A stretch of DNA of 64,000 nucleotides from Phymatolithon calcareum (lineage: Eukaryota > Rhodophyta > Florideophyceae > Hapalidiales): positions 124,001 to 188,000 of the forward strand of contig OZ345366.1 in assembly GCA_977006965.1 (NCBI GenBank), written 5' to 3'. The notes beneath the pieces were generated by a model. That model was not told the origin of the DNA. It made no database searches and saw only the letters and a list, made by a program, of their open reading frames with translations. Positions 1 through 12,087 of this stretch are shown one piece after another. Made by a program: the position numbers and the translations under genes. How positions within the stretch are numbered: position 1 is the stretch's first letter; every line of letters begins with the position of its first letter.

Positions 1-555
1 ACCCACCCATGGCATTCAGGCTCGTAGCGTCAACAGCGTTAAGCCGGCAAAGGACTCAGCCTAATGGGCAATAGGGCGAAGAGTTAGGTCGCGAAGCGTC
101 TATTGCGACACCCGTGAGGGCGAATCACAAAGTTTGTCAAGAGAATGTTCCTGAAACCTGTCTATTAAATTGGCTTTCGTCGCCAATTGCCACTCCAAAT
201 CTTTTTTTGCGTTCTGCGAGAAATTCGCCGAGATTCTTGGTCCAAGCTCTCTTATTTGCAACGTGCTCGCCGTCGGAGCACGTCTACCGCAAAAATTTTC
301 GTTCTCTTTGGAGATTGGTTCAATATGCAATTTGCATGTTCGCCCTCTTGTTTCACCTACCACGGGGGTGTCGGAGTGCGATGAGGCTGTACTCTTCCGT
401 CTTACGCGCAATATGCTCAACTTTTTGGGACCCGTCAGTTTGAGAGGGCCCTTGTTTGGATCGATGCCGGTGATGATGGGAGCTTCTCTCCAATCTTCCA
501 ATCCTGATCTTGTTCGTGTATATCTTGACACTATTCTGCGCCACGACCTCGCTGT

Positions 556-996
556 TTGTGTGTCACAACGCGGGTCAGTGACTTCGTCTGGGTCACAGGG
601 CGGTCCAGTCCGCGGGGAAGCAGCAACATTAGAGAAGAGATTACACAGCAGCGTGGACACGAGAGCCACCGCCGACGGCAAGAATGGATTGAAAAGGAAG
701 CAGAAAAAGAGAGAAAAATTGCCGTCGAGACTAAGGAGAAAGTAAGCCCTGTACTCCAAATTCGATCCAGGAAACACCGACTCCTAGCAGTCAAGCGGTT
801 CTTTGGCCGCTTCCCACCACGAAGAGCAGAGTCTTACATTGAACATTTCAACGAAGTCGCGGAAGAGAATCTGAAAACTCTACAACGAAATTTAACAAGT
901 CCAAGAGCAGAAGAATCTTGGGAAGAAGGGACGAAAACGGCGATTGACAAACTTCTGGCCTTGGAAATCCATATGATAGAAGAAATGATAGTGTAA
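556..996 (+). pseudogene. Charged reading frame followed by a LINE-type 3' tail
   Basis: An open frame of 146 codons ends at 996. From about residue 26 it is rich in Arg, Lys and Glu (for example ESHRRRQEWIEKEAEKERK) and looks like a charged helix. I recognise no family. About 80 bases after the stop comes GGGCTTCTAAAATAAAAACC, which resembles the 3' tail of the LINE copies near 4.7, 5.4 and 24.5 kb, so this may be the last part of a 5'-truncated LINE. The long antisense frame over 100-777 overlaps it and I treat that as a shadow. No start codon is convincing. Bases 1-555 hold nothing else I can identify. Confidence 0.3.
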
Positions 997-1120
997 TGTG
1001 TAATGTGACCTGATTGGGTAATGAGATGGCAGTATGAACGGGAATCTGCTCTGTTATTGGTGAATACCGGCGTTGAGGGCTTCTAAAATAAAAACCTACA
1101 ATTTCCCCCCCCCCGCCACA

Positions 1121-1299
1121 GCAGCGTGGAGAATGCATTGCAGAGGTTAGACTCTGCGTTTGCTCTACAGGAAGGGTTCAATCGGGATGATGTCACTGAA
1201 GTTACTCTCTGGTCTCATGGGAATAATGCGCTGATTGAACGCGCTGAGAAGGCCAAGGACCTTGCTAAAGAAGATTCAAGTTGGCAAGCATGGATCTAA
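1121..1299 (+). other. Short coding-like fragment behind a polypyrimidine tract
   Basis: An open stretch of about 58 codons without a start Met ends in TAA at 1297-1299 and reads like a soluble helical segment (for example FNRDDVTEVTLWSHGNN). It directly follows a run of eleven C and CCACAG, which resembles a splice acceptor, so it could be a terminal exon. I recognise no family. From here to 1902 I see no other feature. Confidence 0.2.
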
Positions 1300-1902
1300 G
1301 TGCGTAACTTAAAGCGTAGCTCGAAATAATAGCGAAGTAGAGATAAGCTTTTGAACTTCTTTAATATCCGTAAAAGCAACTCGAAAAGTGTCCTGAGTGT
1401 CCAGGAACTGAATGATGGGTTCAGCTCTCAAATGAGACGACGGCAGATGCCGGACATCCATACAACTTGTCTAGGCAGAAAATCCAAGAAGGATGTAGTG
1501 CTTTCGGCAAGATATCTTACAACTCGCTTGCTCAGAAACTCCGATGGGATGTAGGGACTTTGACAAGGTGCGCCAATGCTGTTGGGTCAGAAACTCTGTA
1601 GGGATGAATTGACATCGGCAGGAGTGGTCCAGTCCCATGATACGCAATGGATGGTTGCTCGGTAGTGTGAATGCGTTGCTGAATTTCACTGAAAGAGTAA
1701 GTCTATCTTTCGATATCCTTGGGGATTGGTTTGTGGTTGGTAAAGTTGGTGGGGGTGGCTTCCTCGAGAATAGGGAATAGGGAGTCTCTAGGTCACTCCA
1801 TCTACATATGACGGTTTAGCTGCATTCTCGCAAGGTATCAGAAGTGCCAGCGCGCGGCGCAGTGCGTTTCACACCGTCAGTGATCCGCGTTAGTAGACTT
1901 TC

Positions 1903-2439
1903 TTGTATCGCAGTCGGTCGACATTGCTGACAGGTAACGGTACTTCCATTCGACTCTCGGTCCCCAACGGATTGAAAAACTCGCTCTCAGTGATTAGCGA
2001 GACAAATAGCAAAGGCGAGGAGACTGGGAACGAAAAGTTTGGAAGGACAGCCAGTCGAAAAATCATATGCGAAAACTTTTTCGAGCTCGGAAACGTCGAG
2101 TGGGGCATGAAATTTCTTCGAAATGCAAAGTGAAAATCCCTGGAGCGAAAATCTCTATTAGAAAAATTCCATGACAAGGATATCTCCGAAATTCGAAAAG
2201 GTCGCCCGTCGAATCCTCGGAACTGGAGGCCAATACTAGGGCTGCCATATATGAGGAAGGAAGCTTATCCGGCAAGAACGTCGGTTCAACGAAACACAAT
2301 TTGGCTTCGAGCCAAAGATGGCCACAGAATTGATCCTACTATGGCAGAGGACAGCAATTCTGAAAGGCCAGAAAAACGTTGCCGTCTTCCATCGAAAAGC
2401 GACATAGAAAATAATCCAGACGGTGAGCTTTCTGAATGA
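1903..2439 (+). pseudogene. 178-codon frame broken by one TGA, unknown family
   Basis: One reading frame runs from ATG at 1903 to the stop at 2437-2439 and is interrupted only by TGA at 2131-2133. Both halves have coding-like composition: the first contains ENFFELGNVEWGMKFL, the second ISEIRKGRPSNPRNWRPI and a hydrophilic C-terminus. Continuity across the single stop suggests either a recent nonsense mutation or a short unseen intron. I do not recognise the family. Confidence 0.3.
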
Positions 2440-3849
2440 CGATAACTTGCGCTCAATGATACACGTCCGGCAATGAAATTTTGCTCACTGCCGTACATCT
2501 ACTTCACATTGGAGGCGGCAATGAGACAGCCCTAACCACTCTGACAGGATGAGATGCAAGCACGTCAATAAAGCACAGGTCTCAACCTTACCTCAAACTC
2601 AAAACGCCGTCCAAAGACGTCAACTTCCTCTCAGCAACCGGTGTAGAATTCCAATCCATGCTGAACGTTTCCTTCGAGCGGACGGAGGCTAGAGGCATGG
2701 CGAGATGCAGTAGGAAATGAAGTGCAAGTAGAATGTATGTTGTGATCCATATCGCGGGTGAAGAAAAGGAATTCACCCGTGGAAACGTGAAACGCAGCTT
2801 ACTGCACAGTCAAGAGCAACGGAAGAAAGGAGTTGAGGCAATTAATAATCCAAAAGTGTGAGCCTTCGCGGACCAAAGGGCCGGATTACTTGTTCACTAA
2901 TCACGACTGGCCTCTGGAACGAGCTGTACTTAAGAGGAATAAGAGAAGGCCACCCGAATAGAGAGAACTCACAATGATGTGCTAAAAGGTACTTTTGGCG
3001 GATTTTCATACGGTGTTTTGAAAGGAGGAGAGTGCACGCGTTGATTAACCCTCTCGCACTACACATCCATTAGTGGACAGATGTGGACCGAATTGGACAT
3101 CCTACTTTTTGAATATATTCCGCAGATTTGTTGTTAAAATGATTGAAAAAATAGTCCTTATCAGGTATTGGAAGCTACCTTTCGACTATTCCCTGCATCT
3201 AACGAGCTTAAACACTATTCTCATTTCCTTCTCAAGTATTCTTCAGGTCCTAGCAATTATATGCGACCAGTTTGCAAAGCAAGAGTAAAGCTCTTGCAGC
3301 CCGAAACGTTGCGTTTTGGTCAGGAAAGGAAGGTTTTAGTCGACGAAGCAACTGCCTGAAACCATTTTCATTTCTCGCGTGTTAGGGAAGAGGAAAATGA
3401 ACATGTATAGGTATTGCTGTGAAGAATACTTACAGCATGAAATGAGATCCGTAGCCGAACAATCGAGCCCTCTACATTGTCTAAATGAACAGGCATATGT
3501 AGACACAAAAAGCGCCACTCTGCTTGTAGCTTCGCACGCAGTGTACCAAATCACGTCAAACCTTTTCGCCTCAGACGCATGTCGGCGAAGAAGGATGAGA
3601 AATAATCCCCGAACTATTGCAATGAGTGAGACGCTTACGATAAATTTATTTTGCTGTGTCCGATAAGCCTCAATTAATACAGTTCGAGAGGGTTCACAAT
3701 GTAAGCTATGAGGTAATGTTAATGGATGGATTGATGGATTTCTGTTTTATTGAAGCTCCCTTAGTCAATTATCATTGCACCTGAGAGACTTTTCGTTGCG
3801 CTACAATCCTTCGCTTACGTTTTCATTTTGATTTCGGACTTTTTCTCAA
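2440..3849. other. No gene recognised
   Basis: I see only short frames with no recognisable motif, no inverted-repeat ends and no RNA gene. The stretch is A+T-richer than the 14-18 kb region. Confidence 0.4.
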
Positions 3850-4710
3850 AAATGAAATGCTGAAAGACCGTTGTCTTCCATAGATCAGAAACGCAAAAAC
3901 TCTGCATTAGGTGACACGCGAGGAGGCAGAAATTACAATACTTGCCGAATCCAGGCCCCCAACCAAAGACGGGATATCCTTGCCTTCAAAATGCTGAGGG
4001 GAACAAAGGACAAAGAACAGAGGCACCTACAAACGCCGCCTGAGCGGAGAAACGCCCAAGAGCTCCAGTCTACCAGGAACGACACTGTCGCACAGGAAAA
4101 CGTTTGTTTGTGGAAGCAACCAAGCAGATTCTAGCAAAGCAATCTGCTGAAATGCTTAGATCAAAATTCCTTACAATGGAAGAAGACCGTCTCGAATTGA
4201 TGAGGAAGAGGAGTATCCCGTATGACAAAACGAGCAAGCTAACAGCAATCCTGAAACTCCCGAATCTGAAGCACAGACAATTAGCGCCCCAGTACATCTG
4301 CGGAAGATTTCCGCTGGTGTCAACAAAAAGCATGGTGAAAAATTTGGAAACCGAGCTCGACAGCATATGGAAACGCTGAACCACAATCTGTCAAGATATG
4401 AACTGAAAGAAGACAAAAAACTTGATACCGAGAATGTTCTTAGCGAGCTCTTACTATTCAGCAAGGCCATCATCGAGTGCATGGAATACGAAGAAGAACT
4501 GCTCTGAAATCCAGAACGAGAAATTACGTAGCCTATCAGCGGGAACACAACAGCCAACCCATAAGAACACCACACAGTAGGAAGGATGACCTAGGATTCA
4601 AACTTTACCCACCGCATATAGCAGACGATAAGTTTCAATGGTCTACACACTGAAGAAGCCTTGCCCATATATTCTTAAGACTGTGAGGCTTTTAAATAAA
4701 CTTCAATTAA
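3850..4710 (+). mobile_element. Decayed LINE copy (3' part), copy 1
   Basis: This stretch holds broken frames, including a 91-aa one at 4104-4379 with KLTAILKLPNLKHRQLAPQY. A related peptide, with AILKFPKMKHGHLALQH, is encoded on the minus strand near 5.9 kb, so the two are diverged copies of one element in opposite orientation. The last short frame ends near 4507. The element then ends in GAAGCCTTGCCC and GAGGCTTTTAAATAAACTTC at about 4654-4703, followed by an A-rich run. The same tail recurs near 5.4 kb, which is the pattern expected of LINE 3' ends. No reverse transcriptase motif remains here. Confidence 0.5.
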
Positions 4711-5286
4711 AAAAACTACTCGCCGTGCCGACAGTGCGGATTCAACATGCGTATGATACTTAGTAGGTCAAGTAGTTGCGCTCTTGGTCTGCGCGCACTT
4801 CCTGCCCTTACGTCAGCAGCTTTTCCTTACCTCTAAAAAAGCAGAACAATAGACGAATACTCGTAGATCTGCATTGTTATGTCGGGTGGAACACAGCACA
4901 GGAACAGGATGTGCCTCCAGGATGAAGCTAAAGGATTACTGGAAGACAAAAGTATTGTAATGAAATCATTGAGTAGGCAAGAGCCCTTACGGGGGGGATA
5001 TATGCTGATTTATTTTAAAAGCTCCCAAAGCCTCAAGTTGAGTAATAGGCAACTTCTCGCTGTTTTCGATACTCATCTCTCTACTCTCCTTCTAATATCT
5101 CCTTAATTCGAATTTCTCTCCCTGTGAGGACCGAGTAAGTCTTTTGCATTCATATTCCGTTTGGGATATGAAGGAACTGTATTTCGACGAGATGGCATTG
5201 TCGTAAGCTTGCCAGATTTCTCCCGAAGCTCGTCAGTTTGCTCATGCATGCAAGAGCCCTTACCATGGGCTCACGTGAGCACCGTA

Positions 5287-5445
5287 GAGGACTGAGATAG
5301 GACTATTTTGAGTCCTGAGTTTCCCCGTCCGCCATACTGGTGGACGTTTCGTGAGCTGCACAAAGGTAGGTAGCATCAGAGGAAGCCTTGCCCATATTTT
5401 CGGAAGTCTGTGAGGCTTTTAAATAAACTTGAAAGGAAAAAAAAG
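5287..5445 (+). mobile_element. 3'-terminal fragment of the same LINE family, copy 2
   Basis: Only the 3' untranslated end is present. It starts near AGGACTGAGATAGG, includes a 40-base stretch (5350-5389) whose reverse complement lies at 5580-5619, and ends in GAGGCTTTTAAATAAACTTG followed by an A/G-rich tail. The tail is nearly the same as that of copy 1. Such extreme 5' truncation is typical of LINE insertions. Confidence 0.5.
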
Positions 5446-5529
5446 AGAAAAAAAAGTAGAATGTAAATCCGTGGTACGAAAGGTGGTGGAACGAAATGAG
5501 TGGACAGTTCAAGATAGACAGTTGAATAT

Positions 5530-6540
5530 TTTTTAATCCAAGTGTATTTAAAGGCGTCACGGGCTTCCGAAGATACTGGAAGGCTTCCTCAGAAGCTACT
5601 AGCCTTTGTGCAGCTCACGTAACGCCCAGAAGAAGGGCGGACTGGAAAACTAAGTATCCAAGGTGATCCTATCTTAGTCCTCTAGAAGATTGTTGGGTCT
5701 TGGGCTCAACCCCATTTCGCATTGCCGTGTGCGAATCAATCTAGGCCTTCTTCGGTCTCCATGGGTTCTATGAGTTTCTTACTAAATATTAAGAGCTCAT
5801 TTAGTCCTTTTCTGGTTCCAGTCCTTTTTCTCCTTCATGGCTGTATCCTGCTAGTGTGGGTTCAAGGATCCCCATATGCTCTCTAGCTCTGTTTCATCCC
5901 TACTTGTTGTTCGCATCTGTGTGTATCTGCCACAGCCATGCTGCAGCGCGAGGTGCCCGTGCTTCATCTTGGGGAACTTGAGGATTGCCGGCAATTCTCT
6001 TGTCTTGTCGGATGAAATCTTCGCTTTCCGCTTCGATTCAAGTAGATCTCCTTCCATTGCCAAAAATTTTGGATATGATTTACAGCTTCACCAAACTGTT
6101 TCCTGGTCTCCATTGCGACGACATCTTTCATTGCGTACTGCTATTCATGATTGTTTCTGCTTTCAAGCGCTCCATTTAAATACATACGTTCTTTCGCCTT
6201 GGTCCTTCTCAGAATTTTGAAGTCCAAAATTTTCTCGTCGATGTTGGGCAGTTTGGATTCGACACGGAAGAGGGAGTCTATCCGTCCTGCTTCGGGCCTG
6301 TGGTCCGAATACTTGGTTGAAGAATGTTAGTTCTACCCCTTGACGGTCTTTTGTACGTCTTCTCACCACGGCGTTGACTGCATTGCGTACTCCCAGCGTG
6401 GCTGTACAAGCGCCTTGAATTTTTTTTGTACACTTCTGTATACTCAGTCCTTTCTTGAATATTCTCAATGTAAGCAACTCGTGCACGGCCATCCTTGATT
6501 TCTTTATTCGTTGCAAGCGAAAGTCGTCACCCAGTTGGCC
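5530..6540 (-). mobile_element. Decayed LINE copy in opposite orientation, copy 3
   Basis: Read on the minus strand, this contains the counterpart of copy 1: frames at 6163-6516 and 5851-6063 match the 3940-4380 region in order, and the 3' tail reads CCTTTAAATACACTTGG at about 5531-5550. It meets copy 2 tail-to-tail, creating an imperfect inverted repeat of about 100 bases (5287-5389 against 5580-5684). The frames are broken and no catalytic motif is visible. Confidence 0.5.
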
Positions 6541-7641
6541 ATGTACTATTACAATGCGTCAGAACCAAACCAGAACCAATCTTTGGCGACACACCAGGCC
6601 TAGACGAGTAATCCGCAGTCCAGCTCGCTAACGATAAATAAAGTGGATGACGCTTCGGCCGTGGAAGCTCTGCAAGCCCCACTAGGAGAAAAGCACAATG
6701 AATGAATATCATTTTGCACAAGGCACACAGAATGTACAGGTACGGCCCTCACTTTGGTGCTGAAGAGTACAGGTATTATATTACACCGCTGGAGACAGAG
6801 GGGTTTGGAGCAGTATAATACTCCAAAGGGTAATCAGGCGGGCTTTAAAGTACTCCAGGAAACTATTTAAACGTTCACTCGAAGGGAGAGGGGAAAGTGA
6901 AGAAATTATAGGTAGATCCATAGATTCGTTCCACGGAGAAGGCTTTATGGTGCTAGACGAAGTAAGTACTGTGTCATTGTAACGAATACACTAAGATGTC
7001 TCTTCTCGAGTGTTCTTTCGTAAGTTCGGCTTTCCCCTTTACTTATGGCCTTGAAAAGCAGAGCCGTCTATCTCCATCTGGTCCGCAAACAAGTTCGGTA
7101 AGAATGGGATTGATTATCCGTCTATTATGCATTCTGCTGCATAAACGGCATATGCAGCGAAGGATCGCAAATGGACACATGCGGTACCGAATGCTCCTGC
7201 ACGCCCGCCTGCTCCGTGACCGAAGAATCTCCCGAAGAGCTTTGCAGCATCCCCATATGTCTGCTTTTCGCACGCTTTTCAGATCGGGTTGCGAGCGCTC
7301 GTTAATCATCTTAACAGGTGTTAACCATGTTACGTTTCGATACATACTTGTAAAGTATACCACTCTGTACAACAAGTACTCACCCTATTCAACCGATGGG
7401 GCTATTCGACGTCTGGACGCAGAACCGCATGGTCGCGGGAGACCGCGCTCAATGAGCGCAGAAATATGTTTGGGCTTGGTGCTGACATGGGGGAGGACAC
7501 GCGGATGTGAGATGGTCCTCTGCTTGCTCTTCGCAATAAAGCATCAGTGTGCGCTTATCAAGCTCCTCAAGATCCAGCTAGAATATTATTACGTACTTGC
7601 ATAGCATGGACGAGGATCTACTCTTCTAAGCTGCAGCGCAG
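6541..7641. other. No gene recognised
   Basis: There are long overlapping frames on both strands (a 202-codon one at 6996-7604 and an antisense one at 7043-7375). Neither shows a motif, and their mutual overlap argues that at most one is real. I cannot support a gene. Confidence 0.3.
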
Positions 7642-7674
7642 CTTTCTGATCACCCATCATGGGTGATCAGAAAG
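7642..7674. repeat. Perfect 15-bp-arm hairpin
   Basis: CTTTCTGATCACCCA and its exact reverse complement are separated by three bases. A related GATGATCACCCAT occurs near 13.76 kb, so this may be an end of a decayed foldback element. Confidence 0.6.
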
Positions 7675-8142
7675 ATGAAGTGCATGAGGCAGATCACTGC
7701 ACTACTCCGACTGAGAGAAACGCGCCGGAGCGAAAATGATAGAAATGTGTCGTACAACACATTTGGTTCACAGAGGGAAGCTCTATGACCAAATGTCGCG
7801 CGATTTGCACATTTTGCGTGTAACAAATCCAGGACACGAGAAAAATGCACCGTGGCGTGACGACGCATTTTGTGCAATTTATCATTTTCAGGAGTGACCC
7901 ACTGGGTCATTTGGTTTATTTGGGCCAAAATGCTGCCGTGCTCCCCAAGTGTTGACGCAGGGCTGCGGCAGTAACGTGTCGACAAGTAACCGTCTTTTGT
8001 AATCAGCTCTGTGCAAGGCCGGCTAATAATTATCTCTTGGAATAGAAGCACAGTACAGTAAGGGGTAGCTTAATTCTGATTTAATTCGAACTACTTGGCG
8101 ACAAACCTACATCGATCGAATACGACGCAGATGCTGTAAGAC

Positions 8143-8561
8143 TAGGGATGGCTCTCCCGAAACATTGGCCCGGAGGGCCGTACTTGCCCTCTATCAGTGG
8201 CCCTCTAGAGGGGAGGGGCCCTCTTTGACCCTCATTACAGACCTTATTTCGGGTCCCGAAAAGCCCGAAACTGGGGAGGATTTTTTCATCAGACATCAGT
8301 ATCATACGTCAGAAGCACTGGCAGGTTGATTTCTCGTCCTGAATTCGTAGCCCTCATGCCATGAAGCTAATGCTGCGTCCACGTTTCTGTATACTGTACA
8401 ATTCTGTCCATATTCTAATATCATAAGCACTTCGTTGTCGTAAGAATATCATAAGCCCGAAAGGGTTCCTCTACTTGGCGCGAGGGAGAGGGAAAAATCC
8501 CCTCTTTGAGGTAAAAAAGGGCCCATTTCGGGGAGGGGCCCTTTCGGGAGGGCCATCCCTA
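8143..8561. mobile_element. MITE with 18-bp terminal inverted repeats and TA ends
   Basis: The left end TAGGGATGGCTCTCCCGAAA and the right end TTTCGGGAGGGCCATCCCTA are reverse complements with one mismatch, and both are bordered by TA, as expected for a Tc1/mariner or pogo-type target duplication. The 415-bp interior has no coding capacity and is rich in GGCCC runs near both ends. It ends only 22 bases before the pogo-like transposon. Confidence 0.65.
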
Positions 8562-8583
8562 TGCAAGACTTGTAGATTTTGTA

Positions 8584-8606
8584 CAGTCAATCCTCGATAA
8601 ACGGAT
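8584..8606 (+). repeat. Left terminal inverted repeat of the pogo-like element
   Basis: 23 bases identical to the reverse complement of 12088-12110, preceded by TA. Confidence 0.85.
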
Positions 8607-10366
8607 CCTCGAAATCGGAATATCCTCTGTTTTCCGAATACGTGCTGGAGGAACGAATACAGCATCCCCATAAATTTATCGAATTTTTAAGGTGTATAGA
8701 ATATTCGAATTCAGAATACTCCTTGAAGCTTCGTCGCGGCACATGCCTCAATTAGATTTAAATTTTTGATACCGACCCACGGCGTATGTACTACACGTGT
8801 GAAGTATTCTGCACAGACTGGGACACGCGTGGCGGCGGAAACCACGCGACACATGGTGTGCCGGGCTTATGGCTGTACCGCTCTGTCTCGGCTACCCGAC
8901 ACGCGCGCTCGCGCCGTTCCTTTCCGAACCCTCCGTCTCGTGCTTTCTTTACCAGTCGGTGCTCTTGGACGCTGTGCCGGTCAGCGTCCATCTCCTCCTT
9001 TTCGATGATATCGCCGCGAATGCAGCAGAATGCGTCGCCTTGACGTGCAAGGGACATGACCCTCGGATGCATCTGTACACGTCCAGAACTACAAGCAGTC
9101 CGAGTGGCTTTGTGTGGCAGGAGAAAGCGCTGTTCCGTTTTCAGATGAGTACATTTTTTCAAGCCTGGTGGTGGAGTGCTGCTGATCGTGCACTATTCGT
9201 GCTGCCGCTTCACCACGTGCACAGCATTGTCAATGTGGTTCTAAGCGCGTTGTATTCCTGTTCGGAGCTAAAGTGGCATGACTGGTTTTGCGCCAACAAA
9301 AAGTGGAAATCAATGAACGGACCCGTTCGCCGTCGGTGCTCACTGTGTTGCCGTCGTTGTATGCACGTTTAATCGAAAAGCAACGTTGGGGGCGAGAAGG
9401 AAAAGGAGAAGATGACCTGTGCGATTATTTGCGTGTGGATCTGTGGAACTTCCGTGTCAGAGCTTTGGAGAGTGGGAGCAAATCTCAGGGCAGCGATTGC
9501 TTGAACGATGCGGAATGACAGAGACCGGCATGCTGCCATCGAAGGAATATGAGCAAATGTATTGTACAACCCTGTGGAAGGAACTTTCCGGCGTTCAGAC
9601 GCGCGTGACGCAATTTGGGAAATTGTGGGTCCAGCGTAATATTGGCGCAAGGAGGAGGCAACTAAAGAGGCGTTCGGTGTGTTGGTTCCGAACCGGCGAT
9701 GTGGTTGAATTTGACGAATAGCGCGGCGTGATTCAATTGCTCGGAAGAGAGAACATTGATATTGTCAAGAGGGATGGGTACAAGGTTTCGGCGTGGGAAA
9801 GAGGACGCAACGAGAGATGTCGCCGCAGTACGCGATGATGCAGTAGGTGGCGTGCTGCTTGGCAAGCGTCTTTCGTTCCAAAATTATTTCCCCCCATTAG
9901 ATGCGGTTTGCGGCGGAGCTGCTGCCGACGTAAATTGGCCTTAGCGAGAGTAGAAGGATCAGATCGGCTTGCTGGACAGAGAAAAGAAAACTCCCAATTA
10001 CTAAACCTGAAATTTTCAACGGTCGTAATTTCCGAGCCTTTGTGCCGTTACTGTACTGTACTGTATTTGACGTTGAAGTGGGACCTGTTTAACCGGGTTT
10101 CTCTCCGGGCAAGCTACTGTACTAATCGTTCAATGCGGATGTCTTCTTGCATTGTACGTACTGTACAGTAGATTACTTCTTGTCGTAGCTGATTGGAATC
10201 CTTCATGTACTGTATTGGACTGCAGATAACTTCCTTTTGCGACCGCTAATGCAGAGTGCAATCAATTTCTCCGCATTCAGACACTCTCGATTGCCTTTCA
10301 CCTCAAAGGTCCTTAATAGTGGTGAACCTCTCTCCAAATCTTTGAAATATTTCTAAAACATTCACA

Positions 10367-11983
10367 ATGCCAGGCACACGCCACAAGACTCTCAACCACT
10401 CTCAGAAAGCAAAAATTGTTGAGGAGCGTAATCGGCGGGTTTCAGAGGGCAGGTCAACTTCGCAAAAAGATCTAGCTATCTGGGCAAAACAAAAATTTTG
10501 TCTCGATGCTCTTCCGAGCCAGCCTGTTATCTCTCGACTTCTTTCTTCACCGTTCCCACTTTCTGTAACGAAAGATCAGCAGACCGAAAGAAACAGAAGA
10601 GGAAAACTACCAGAGATGGAGGCCTCTTTAGCGGCGTGGGTTCGGTCCCAGCATGCCGCCAAAGTTTGCGTGAACGGTGACATGATTAAGATACAAGGCG
10701 GTCGAATTTTGAACGGCATTTATAATACGCGCAGAGATGGAGAAAACCTTTCTCTGAACTTTTCAATTGGATGGCTATGTAATTTTCAAAAGCGTTGGGA
10801 TCTCAAGTGCTATACACTGCACGGAGAGAGTAATGATGCTGATGATGAAGCCATTGCGAGAAGCCTGCCTTTTCTTCAGCGCAGGCTGAAAAACTACAAC
10901 ATTAACGATATCTGGAATGCAGATGAAACCGGATTGAACTATCGGCTTGCCTCTTGTACCACAATCGCACACGAACAGATGAGTGTGCGCAAAAAGGACA
11001 AAGTACGCATGACATATCTGGTGTGCGCAAATGCAGACGGAACCGAGAAGTTTCCCCTAATGGTGATAGGGCAGGCAGAAAGATCGAGGTGCTTCAAAAA
11101 GAAGTATGGCCAGGAGCTTGGATTTGACTATTGGAACAACAAGAAGGCATGGATGCGCAGCACAATCTTCTTTTTATGGCTTCAACGCTTCTATGCATAC
11201 ATCGGAAGCACTCGCGACCGCAAAGTGATTTTGCTACTCGACAACTGTAGCGCACATGGAAAGCCCGAAATTTTGCCAGTGCTTCGTAATGTTGAAGTGC
11301 TTTTTCTTCCTGCCAATACCACGTCCAAACTCCAGCCTATGGATGCCGGGATCATTGCTTCATTTAAGAAGAGGTACAGGAAAATGCAATACAACAGGGC
11401 TCTTGACTTGATAGACGCTAATGTCAGTAACATTTATGGGGTCAACCAGCTAACGGCGATGCGCTGGACACGATCGATTTGGGATGAGCTCCCTGGCAAA
11501 ATTATTTTCAATTGTTGGAAAAAAACGGGACTGTTAGACGAAAAGCTCAGCGTGGGTAACGCAGAGATGAAACGTGTGGATGACGAAGAAGATAATGACC
11601 TGAACAATTTGATTCGGCAGTTGGCGCCCGAGGCTTCGCGCATGTCAATCCAAAACTTCCTTAATCGCGATGATGATGAGCCGTGCGTCGAGGAATTTTC
11701 GATCCAGAACCTCGTAGAGCAAGCAGTGGTGATGCTCGATGAGAGTTCTGAACAAAGGAACGCGCTGGAAGATGCACACCCTGACGAGGATGTTTATGCC
11801 GAGCTTCCTAGCATCGAAGAGCGGCTAAAAGCTTTGTCAATCACGAAGTGGATTCTCCAAGATGAGCAAAGCGCTGATTGGTCAGCGGTGCGCGCCGTTG
11901 TCCATGCACAAATGCATTTGAGACACGAAAAGATTGCTTCTATGAAACAGCGGCGAATCACTGATTTTTTCAATAAAAAATAA
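10367..11983 (+). CDS. Pogo/Tigger-type DDE transposase (CENP-B-like)
   Basis: This 538-aa protein would bind the element ends and catalyse cut-and-paste transposition in the nucleus. Residues about 5-60 look like the psq/CENP-B N-terminal helix-turn-helix. Residues about 80-155 match the Tc5/CENP-B second DNA-binding domain (EASLAAWVRSQ, SIGWLCNFQKRW, LHGES). Residues about 180-380 form the DDE_1 catalytic domain, with D186 in WNADETG, D292 in LLLDNCSAH and D326 in QPMDAGII (33 residues between the last two). The acidic C-terminal part ends in RRITDFFNKK, which resembles a PCNA-interacting peptide and would suit coupling to replication (inference). The frame is intact. The start ATG follows an A-rich context and is the first in frame before the HTH. 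It lies inside perfect inverted repeats. Confidence 0.9.
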   Translation: MPGTRHKTLNHSQKAKIVEERNRRVSEGRSTSQKDLAIWAKQKFCLDALPSQPVISRLLSSPFPLSVTKDQQTERNRRGKLPEMEASLAAWVRSQHAAKVCVNGDMIKIQGGRILNGIYNTRRDGENLSLNFSIGWLCNFQKRWDLKCYTLHGESNDADDEAIARSLPFLQRRLKNYNINDIWNADETGLNYRLASCTTIAHEQMSVRKKDKVRMTYLVCANADGTEKFPLMVIGQAERSRCFKKKYGQELGFDYWNNKKAWMRSTIFFLWLQRFYAYIGSTRDRKVILLLDNCSAHGKPEILPVLRNVEVLFLPANTTSKLQPMDAGIIASFKKRYRKMQYNRALDLIDANVSNIYGVNQLTAMRWTRSIWDELPGKIIFNCWKKTGLLDEKLSVGNAEMKRVDDEEDNDLNNLIRQLAPEASRMSIQNFLNRDDDEPCVEEFSIQNLVEQAVVMLDESSEQRNALEDAHPDEDVYAELPSIEERLKALSITKWILQDEQSADWSAVRAVVHAQMHLRHEKIASMKQRRITDFFNKK

Positions 11984-12087
11984 CAGTGTACAGTCGAGTT
12001 TGTACACGTGTGCCATTATACGTATGACTCGAATTTGCTTCTGGAATATCCTTGATTTACTGGATATCTAGACCTTCCACATTGCCA

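Noticed and set aside
100-777. 225-codon minus-strand frame
   Set aside because: It overlaps a plus-strand frame that has the better charged, coding-like pattern and a LINE-type tail. No motif is visible on the minus strand.
1100-1125. Poly-C run as a possible telomere-like or regulatory tract
   Set aside because: It is a single homopolymer run and fits a splice-acceptor-like tract or slippage better.
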